64,000 bases of DNA from Theobroma cacao (taxonomy: Eukaryota > Streptophyta > Magnoliopsida > Malvales > Malvaceae): the NCBI RefSeq assembly GCF_000208745.1, contig NC_030851.1, positions 18,523,207-18,587,206 of the forward strand, given 5' to 3'. How positions within the stretch are numbered: position 1 is the stretch's first letter; each line of letters starts with the position of its first letter. A program made the translations under genes and the position numbers. Under the pieces are notes generated by a model. It did no database searches. It saw only the letters and a list, made by a program, of their open reading frames with translations, and was not told the origin of the DNA. Of the stretch, positions 57,251 through 64,000 are shown in pieces.

Positions 57251-58287
57251 ATTCGCATTCAGTTGTGTCTAATATCTCTACTTGAGTGTGCAGGACAAAA
57301 ATTGTATGCAAGTAATTAATAAATCATTCAAATGCACATATTAAAGAGCAAAGGAATAAGGAAGTCACAATTGATCAACAAGACATAAGCCCTTTAGTCG
57401 ATTAATGAGGAGTTAGTAAGCTAAAATTCAAATTAGAAGTTGGCGAGCTGAAGAGTAGTAAGAGACAAAACCAACTTAGTCGACCAAGAAGTAAGTTAGT
57501 TGACTAAATGTACACTGCTAGAAATTGGGATCAGAAGATAGAGACTACTTAGTCGACTAAGATATCGGTTAGTCAACTAAGAGCATTCTGCCAGAAAATT
57601 TGAATTGTGCACTAGAAGACAGATTAACGGCCAGAACTGCAACAAAACTGTTTCCAACGGTCAAAAACTATCTAACTCACTTCAGAGCTGATTTTCCTAG
57701 TATAAAAGAGGGTTCTAACGGCTAGAAATGTATTGAAGGCTTCCAAGAACACAAAAGAGCTAAAAAACCAGCAAATATTCTCTGCTCATTTACTACACTC
57801 AACTCCTATCTTTGTAATTGTGATATGCACTTCACTTTGTACCACTTAGATCAACCTTGTGATCATAGGTACACTCTCATCACTTATCTCTTTGTATTCT
57901 TAGAGTGAGCGAGTCACTCTAAGAGATTAATTCAAGCTAGAATTGCTTGATTGAGTATAGGTTCTAACTTAGCCTTGAAAAGTTAGGTGTTGGGTTTTAG
58001 TTGATCTAGGTAAAAACTATTGTGAAAGGTTTTGACTGAGCCTGGTAAAAGTCATTGTAAAAGCTTGGTGAAAGCTTGTGAATTTCGCCGTTCATAGTGG
58101 ATTAGTTTGGAAAATCTTTGGTTGAATAATCAAGGTAGTGGATGTAGGTCTTGGACTGAACCACTCTAAATTCCTGTGCATTGTCTACTCTGTTTTTATT
58201 TTCATTGCTTTTCAAATTAGTTCTTCATCTTGCCAAAAGCCAAAAAGTGCTATCACCCCCCTCTAGCACATTTACTTGGGACCAACA
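57217..58287 (+). mobile_element. 3' LTR of element B
   Basis: About 1071 bp, from TGTTGGCTCCATTAG to TTGGGACCAACA. It is closely similar to the 5' LTR (32764-33836), with scattered substitutions. It holds a perfect CTTAGTCGACTAAG at 57548-57561 and a TATA-like TATAAAAGA at 57701-57709. It is followed by the duplicated target GTATT and by element C's reverse transcriptase. Confidence 0.95.
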
Positions 58288-59196
58288 GTATTTGGTGCTA
58301 CTAATAAAAGGTTGTGTGAGAATTTTGCTAACGAAATGTAAGGAGAGCTAAAGCTCTTCCTTGGTCTACAAATCAAGCAATGTGAGGATGGAATATTCAT
58401 CAACTGAGAAAAAAATAGCAAAGAAATGCTGAAGAAATTTGGTGGGATTAGTATGAAATTAATTGGAATTCCTATGAGCCCCTCCACAAAGCTTGACAAG
58501 GATGATAAGGGAAAATATGTGGATCAAAAGGTTTATTGAGGTATGATTGGTTCACTTCTTTACTTAACTACAAGTAGACTTGATATTCTATTTAGTGTTT
58601 TCCTATGTGCAAGATTCTAATCATGTCTCAAGGAATCACATTTGATTGCAGTAAAAAGGATTTTAAGATATCTCTAGGATACTCAAAGCTTAGGCTTCTG
58701 GTATCCAAAAGGTTCATCTTTTAATCTTTTTGGCTATTCTGATGTTGATTGTATTAGTAGCAAAACTGATTGGAAAAACACTAGCGGTACTTGTCAATTC
58801 CCTAAAAACATGCTTGTGTCTTGGTCTTGCATGAAACAAAATTCTATTGCTTTATGAATTGTTGAAGCTGAGTATATATCACTAGGTAGTTGTTGTGCAC
58901 AAATACTATGAATTAGGTAGCAACTAAATGATTTTGGAATGACTATGCATAAAGTTCCCATATATTGTGATAATATGAGTGCTATAAATATCTTTAAAAA
59001 TCCCATTGAACATTCAAGAACTAAGCACATAGAAATTAGACATCATTTCATTAGAGATCATATGCTTAAAGGAGATATCGAAATAGACTTTCTAGACACC
59101 TTGCATCAATTGGCTGATATTTTCGCAAAACCATTGAGTGAAGAACAATTTTGTAGAATTAAGAGAGATTTAGGACTGATTGATGCTAATGAAGCT
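58288..59196 (+). pseudogene. Copia element C: end of reverse transcriptase and RNase H
   Basis: This completes the catalytic region split at 32763: FGATNKRLCENFANEM, ELKLFLGLQIKQCEDGIFI, then MIGSLLYLTTSRLDILF, ESHLIAVKRILRYL and RNase H (GYSDVDCISSKTDWKNTSGT, VEAEYISLGSCCAQ, IYCDNMSAINIFKNPIEHSR). It ends with LADIFAKPLSEEQFCRIKRD at 59196. Six or more stops make it dead. The match to the pol of element B shows both belong to one lineage. Confidence 0.92.
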
Positions 59197-59699
59197 TAAA
59201 TTCTGCATAATTGTTCATGTTTGTGATGATGTATTATATGATGATCGTGTTCATTCCTTGATGTAATTGATTAGAAAATACTTTGATTAGTTAAAAGGGA
59301 AATAAGACACATTCTGATAAGTAAGGACCCCTTTTAATCAATTAGAACATCTTTGCCTTAAGTTAGCCAAGCTAAGTTAGTGAATTCTTAATCAGTTAAG
59401 GGTCTCACTAATTAGTTAATGAAAATCAAACACCTTGAAAAGGGTTAAGTTAGAGACACACTAACTAGTTAAGATGTACCCTAATAGATTAGAGCACCCC
59501 TACTAGTAAAAAATTGTTGCACAGGAAAATTTTTTAAAAAATATTGGGCAGGTGGTAAGGGAAACCAACCACTCAAAATGTGGGGTAATCGGTTAATAAA
59601 CGCCTTTCAAAGACTCTCCAACTACTAAAGAAAACCATTCCCCAAAAAATCAAAGCCCTAAAAACTTCCAATTTTTCTATCTTTCTTTGAAACTCAAAA
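59197..59699 (+). promoter_or_regulatory. Pol-ORF3 spacer of element C with U3-like motifs
   Basis: No gene is seen. Between about 59330 and 59490 there are copies of a TTAATCRRTTAA-type motif (CTTTTAATCAATTAGAAC, TTCTTAATCAGTTAAGGG, CTAATTAGTTAATG, CTAACTAGTTAAGATG). The same motif is repeated in C's own LTR (62331-62800). A TTTAAAAAATATT stretch near 59533 could act as a TATA element, but this is weak. Confidence 0.5.
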
Positions 59700-61663
59700 A
59701 ACCCTAAGTGCACTTCATCAAATCCCACGGCTAAAACCTTTCTCACGCATAAAGTTGCAGATAAAGGGAAAGGGAAAAGAGATGGGGATGATCCTCTATC
59801 TCTTTCTCTAAAGAAAAAAGGGAAAACTCATGATCCCTCAGTTGAGAAAAAGAGAGAAAGTAAGAAGAAAACTTCAGAGAAGGAGAATAGTCGCTACAGG
59901 GACTCTTATGGGAAACGTTACTGGTTCCACCTATAGATTTAGAAATAAGTTGCATGGGATAGATTTAAGAAAACAAAGAACGCAATAGTTTCATGTGGAA
60001 AGTTCTTTGATTGGCCTAGTTTTAATGAAGCGATAGTAGTAAAGAAAGATTTAGAAGGATATTTTGAAGAATTAAAAATTGAAAAATCTAACTACCGTTG
60101 GGGATAGAATGTTTAGCCCCTCATTAGTTCAAGAGTTTCATTTTAGCATTGCAGTGGATAGAACTAAATTTGTTAGTCAAGAGGAATATATAGAAGATAG
60201 GCTGAATATGTTACTAGAAAAATTTCAAATTAGTGCCAAGGACCTAGGAGAATTTTTAGAAATAGAGTTTGAAGTAGGAGAATTTAAAATACTAGCAAAG
60301 TATGATCCCAATCACATTTGGGAAATTGTGACTGAAAAAAAAAAGAAAAATTTCCTTCCAGAAGCTATGCTAGTGACAGAGAAAATGCACAACTCAAAAT
60401 CCCGTACTATTTTATTGCAACCACACTACATGGCAGAAGTAGTAGCTTCAGCTACGTTAATGCCCAAGACTTATGGTTGATGGAATTTGTGTTTAATGAC
60501 ATCCCACTGAATGTAGGTAGATACATGATTGAGAGACTTAGAGGAAATTTATTGGGAGATAAGGGCAACTTGCCATATGGCAACATTATTTTAGCTCTTG
60601 TAAAAAAGAATGGGATTTGAAGTATAAGGTTCCAAGCTGACTTAATAAAGAACAAAGATCAGGGAATCTTTTTAGGGAGTGTTTTGAAGATGGGAAACAA
60701 ACTAGAAAGAAATGAGTGCATCAAGTCCACGAGAAGCACACCACTTCCCCTTACCATTGAAACTCCTTCCACCCTTTACTCAAGAGTCAGTTAGCCTCCA
60801 CTCCAAAGTGAAATGATATTCAGTCTGTTCATGAAGATTGATGGAAAACTAATTGAACAAGTTATGAAGTTGACAAAAAATGAGGAAAAGCTACAATAGC
60901 TTGAAGCCCTTTTCCATCAAGATAAAGGAACCAAACCCCTTACCTCTGAAGCTTAAGCCACTGTTGCAAGTATGTGTAGTGAAAAAACTACTACTGAGTA
61001 GTTTGACCCACACACATTTGAACATGAAGAAGAAATTATGAAAGAGAAAACAGATAATGAAAAAGATCAAGATGTTGAAATACCTCCTAAAACAAAACCA
61101 AACCAAGAAATTGGAAAAGAAAAGGAAGTTGAAGAAGTTGAAAAGGAAAATAAACAAGAAAGTGAGGTGAAAAAGAAAACTTGAATGAGGAACACTCAAC
61201 TACCATAAAAGCTAACGAAAATCCTCCTGAAGAATTTGAAGGGATCTTACTTTCTAACTTTATCAAAAAAATTCTCAAAGAAGTTGAAGCTGACCAAACC
61301 AAATAAAAAGCAAAGATGGAACAGGAAGCTTAGTCAGCTTAACAAAGGAAAGAACAAGTTGTAAGGGAATAGGTCATAATAGAGGAAAAGCAATTGATAC
61401 TGATCCAATTGTAAAGAAAACTATTGGAAGGGGTAGAAAAACAATGACCACCAAAACCAAAGTCTTTCAAAGAAGAAAATATGCTAGAATAGCTGAGTCC
61501 ATTACCAAGCCAGTTTTCAAGCCTACATTACCTCAAGTTATCTTCTCTGGATCTTCCACCTCTTCTGAACTTGAATCACTTCATTCCATCCACATTGAAC
61601 CTCTCAATGTTCACCTAGGGACTGATGAATCCTCCTTAAATGAGTCCTTTTCTGAATCTAATT
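59700..61663 (+). pseudogene. Copia element C: post-pol ORF (ORF3), broken
   Basis: The layout matches ORF3 of element B. A Lys-rich basic N-terminus (KGKGKRDGDDPLSLSLKKKG) is followed by VSCGKFFDWPSFNEA and YFEELKIEKSN. After a frameshift near 60095 comes FSPSLVQEFHFSIAVDRTKF, then DLGEFLEIEFEVGEFKILAK, DLWLMEFVFNDIPLNVGRY and GNLPYGNIILALVKK. A coiled-coil-like part (KIDGKLIEQVMKLTKNEEKL), a long Glu/Lys-rich region and the tail KVFQRRKYARIAESITKPVF end at the stop at 61663. Several stops and frame changes are present. The function of the family is unknown to me. Confidence 0.78.
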
Positions 61664-62119
61664 AATTGGGCTACAGCTTTAGGCCCCTTTTCTGAATGAT
61701 GACAAAAAGAGGGAGAAGAGTAGGAAAAGAAGGAGTAGGAAGTAAGCTATAGGTAGGAAAAACAACCTTAGTTGTCTTTATGGTGTGTTTTATGATTGAA
61801 CAATGTTTATATATGTTTTGTTTTATGATGTGTTGTGAACAATGTTTGTCTTTACGTGTACTTGTGTTAAGTGGCTTGTGTTAAATGGTTGAATAATGCT
61901 CATACATATATATATATATATATATATATTCTCATGATTGAATTGTTTTTTATTTTTCATGCTATCATATTGGATAATTTTATTGTTCATAGGGCACATA
62001 TTTAGGGGGAACACATATTTAGGGGGAGAAATCCCCAAATCTGCACATAAATTCTTTTCATATAGACATTGCACTTTTAATCTAGAAGTGTTTTGTCATC
62101 ATCAAAAAAAGGGAAAAAA
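61664..62119 (+). promoter_or_regulatory. Element C 3' tail: multiple polypurine tracts and inverted repeat
   Basis: No gene is seen. It contains a TA microsatellite (about 61907-61929), two TATTTAGGGGGA motifs (about 61998-62025) and a final tract AAAAAAAGGGAAAAAA next to the LTR. GTTTTGTCATCATCAAAAA (62090-62108) and TTTTTGATGATAACAAAAC (62135-62153, inside the LTR) form an inverted repeat with one mismatch in 19. Confidence 0.85.
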
Positions 62120-62838
62120 TGTTGACTTCATATGTTTTTGATGATAACAAAACATTCCTCATTCATTAATGTCTAACTTCATTATTTAAGTGTGCAGGAT
62201 AAAGTTAATTCCCTCAATAAAATGAATGATTAAAAACAAGATCATATAATAGATATGTTAATTAGTTAAAGTGAGAAAGATAAAAAGAGTTAGTGAAGAT
62301 GAGGCTTTTGTAACTGATTATTAGGAAGTCTTAATCAGCTAAGGAATGGCTAGGCTACAAGTTGAAGCAAAATAGAAAAATCAAAATCAGTTAACACTAG
62401 GCTTAACTGATTAAGAAGGTGTTGGACAAAGGAAAATAGAAATTTGCTAATCGGTTTAAGGCATGGGATTAATCGGTTAGAGCATAAGACTTAAAGAACC
62501 TCCAAGCGCTAAAATTCGAATTTGAAATAAGTTTGACCGTTGAAGGGAACCAAAATGAGGAAATTCAAATTAAAAAATTTTATAATTGATTAGAGCTTGT
62601 ATTAATCGATTAAGACTAAAGAAGGTGAAATTCTAATCAGTTAAGGGGAAAGTTAGCCAATTAAAGGAAGTCTACTGCAGTTAGGAAGCCAGAAGACAAA
62701 GATCTTTTAATCGGTTAACATAGAGTACATAGTAGTAAGACAATGCAAGGTAAAGAAGCTGTAATTAGTTAAAGCTGCTTGTAACCAATTAACCGAACTA
62801 TGTTTGCCCATTCGAATTTAAGCACTAGAGGACAAAAT
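62120..62838 (+). mobile_element. 3' LTR of element C, interrupted
   Basis: It starts TGTTGACTTCATATG after the polypurine tract. The first 719 bp (U3) are present, then a gypsy LTR cuts in at 62839. U3 holds about ten copies of the TTAATCGATTAA-type palindrome, perfect at 62602-62613, with decayed copies at 62331-62342 (TTAATCAGCTAA), 62404-62417 (CTTAACTGATTAAG), 62469 (TTAATCGGTTAG) and 62705 (TTAATCGGTTAAC). The TATA box and the rest of the LTR are not reached in this window. Confidence 0.85.
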
Positions 62839-63474
62839 TGTCACGACCCAAATTTCGAGCCATGACCGGCGCAAGGGTCCAATGGACGTAATCCACTAAA
62901 CCCAAGCAAGCCTATTATTTATCTTACTTATAATTCAATCTAATATCACTAAGTCATATTTCATAACTTTGAATCAAAATAGTGATATACATTACTAACT
63001 CGTACTGGCATTACTCCTTAAAAATTTACATACAATGTCTACAACATGTATTCTAATAATTTACATTAAGTTCGTCTATACAAAACAAAATAACACTCGA
63101 CTTCTAGCGGAGTGACTCTAATGAATATACAGCTACCGAATGCCGAGACACCTACCAAAAGATGGACACAAGTCTACAAGGACACCTCGTCCTAGTTACC
63201 GGCTACCTCGTGATCTAAAAACATGAATTTGAAAATGGTGAGTACAAACCCAGTGAGTGAACAAGGAAAGGAACAAGCAACAAGAAGGGAGAATTTAAAA
63301 TCATGATGCACTTGTTTCAAAACAATGCAATTTAGTTCCATTCATATTAAAAACCCCTCATTTTAAACTTAACTCATTTTGTCCTAAATGTTGGAAGTCC
63401 ATGCTCAGATATGGTAGCAAAGAAGTGAAAAATAGGGCAGCAATTGGACAAGATAGGAGACAAAACAGAAAGTT

Positions 63475-63715
63475 TTTCATTGCAGCGAGAATGAATTTCG
63501 CTGCAGCAAGTTTTCGACCAGTCTACCCCTCAAAACCAGAGAGTTTCTAGCTACAGCGAGATTTATTTTCGCTGCAGTGAGATACTATAGTGACTATCTC
63601 GTGGCAGTGAGATTCATTTTCACTGCAACGAGAACCAGTTCTGGTGAAAGGTCCTCAAACCCGAGAGTTTCTCGCTACAGCTAGCATGAATTTCGCTGTA
63701 GCGAAAACAGAGCAA
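63475..63715 (-). repeat. Palindrome cluster, TCTCGCTGCAGCGAGA type
   Basis: About eight partly decayed copies: TTGCAGCGAGAATGAATTTC, CTCGCTACAGC, TTCGCTGCAGTGAGA, CTCGTGGCAGTGAGA, CACTGCAACGAGA, TTCGCTGTAGCGAAA. Same motif and layout as 49540-49960 in solo LTR E. Confidence 0.85.
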
Positions 63716-63924
63716 CAAGAGAAATATTTTTCCTCACTTAAGAAAAAGCCATCCTGCTAAACTAACAAAATCAACATAAAACTCATGAAAATTCTCAAAG
63801 TACAATGTGTCAAATTTCACATATATGTCAACCATATATCACATTCATGAGCTTTCATTTCATAAATCTAGATATGCATAATTACATAGACAAACATCAA
63901 TATCATCATAATCACTCCCGGCTC

Positions 63925-64000
63925 ATGTACATCCCCCCACATCGTGCACATAGCCGGCACCATCATGTGCATCCCCCACATCGTGCACAATCAGTGCCAT
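63925..64000. repeat. Start of the LTR minisatellite, CATCCCCCCACATCGTGCA type
   Basis: At least two units (GTACATCCCCCCACATCG at about 63926 and GTGCATCCCCCACATCG at about 63967), cut by the window end. Confidence 0.85.

Larger units (their letters stand above)
32764..58287 (+). mobile_element. Copia element B: complete Sirevirus-like retrotransposon with nested insertions
   Basis: Both LTRs are present (32764-33836 and 57217-58287), flanked by the target-site duplication GTATT (32759-32763, 58288-58292). Order: 5' LTR, Met-tRNA primer-binding site, gag, protease, integrase, reverse transcriptase, RNase H, spacer with palindromes, a third ORF, multiple polypurine tracts, 3' LTR. Three later insertions split it: D (34909-45053), E (48051-50599) and a minus-strand LTR (52523 to about 55337). 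Without them it is about 10 kb, normal for Sireviruses. Coding is broken by stops, and the LTRs differ by roughly 5-7% by eye. Confidence 0.93.
62839..64000 (-). mobile_element. Gypsy LTR (Tekay-like), cut by the window end
   Basis: It starts TGTCACGACCCAAATTTCGA and is clearly related to the LTRs of D and E (CCAATGGACGTAATCCACTA, GTGAGTGAACAAGGAA). It carries a TCTCGCTGCAGCGAGA-type palindrome cluster (63475-63715) and the start of the CATCCCCCCACATCGTGCA minisatellite (63925 onward). Whether it is a solo LTR or part of a full element cannot be seen. The left flank AAAAT (62834-62838) would be its target duplication. Confidence 0.88.

Overview
The window is AT-rich plant nuclear DNA, most likely from a eudicot. 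The evidence is one intact RABA1-type (Rab11) GTPase gene with spliceosomal introns, Sirevirus-type Ty1/copia elements, Tekay-type Ty3/gypsy chromoviruses with a chromodomain, a Tat/Ogre-type LTR and a plant L1-like LINE. Only the Rab gene looks like a functional cellular gene. Nearly everything else is decayed retrotransposon sequence, with insertions nested several levels deep.

Layout. 1-9360 is Sirevirus-like element A (pol, an extra ORF after pol, and a 3' LTR from 8008). A 2.0-kb solo LTR (2343-4364, TSD TGAGA) interrupts it. 9361-12420 is a pile of LTR ends and LTR fragments. 13067-24823 is the Rab gene: two coding exons around a giant 11.1-kb intron that holds two tandem duplications. 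25855-31806 is a LINE reverse-transcriptase remnant, interrupted by a minus-strand solo LTR (26900-28507) and by a Tat/Ogre-like LTR (about 28954-31497) that itself carries a minus-strand solo LTR (29078-30284, TSD TATGT). 31807-32230 is a gypsy LTR fragment. 32231-62838 is Sirevirus-like element C, split inside its reverse-transcriptase YVDD region by the complete element B (32764-58287, TSD GTATT). B is in turn split by a complete Tekay chromovirus D on the minus strand (34909-45053, TSD GGTAG), by solo LTR E (48051-50599, TSD GATAT) and by a minus-strand LTR (52523 to about 55337). The 3' LTR of C is cut at 62839 by another gypsy LTR that runs off the window.

How the parts fit. The three Sirevirus-like elements A, B and C share one design: gag-pol, a spacer, a third ORF after pol, repeated G-rich polypurine tracts, and an inverted repeat flanking the polypurine tract/3' LTR junction. 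The most interesting pattern is a set of short palindromes in the LTRs upstream of the TATA-like box. They share a TCGA core, and each family has its own flanks (ATGTA-, CTTAG-, TTAA-, AGAA-). In A, B and C the cognate palindrome also appears in the spacer between pol and the third ORF, as if a piece of the U3 promoter had been placed in front of that ORF. Many copies show TCGA decayed to TCAA or TTGA, as expected from methyl-CpG deamination.

Limits: identities and domain calls were made by eye. No database search or alignment program was run.
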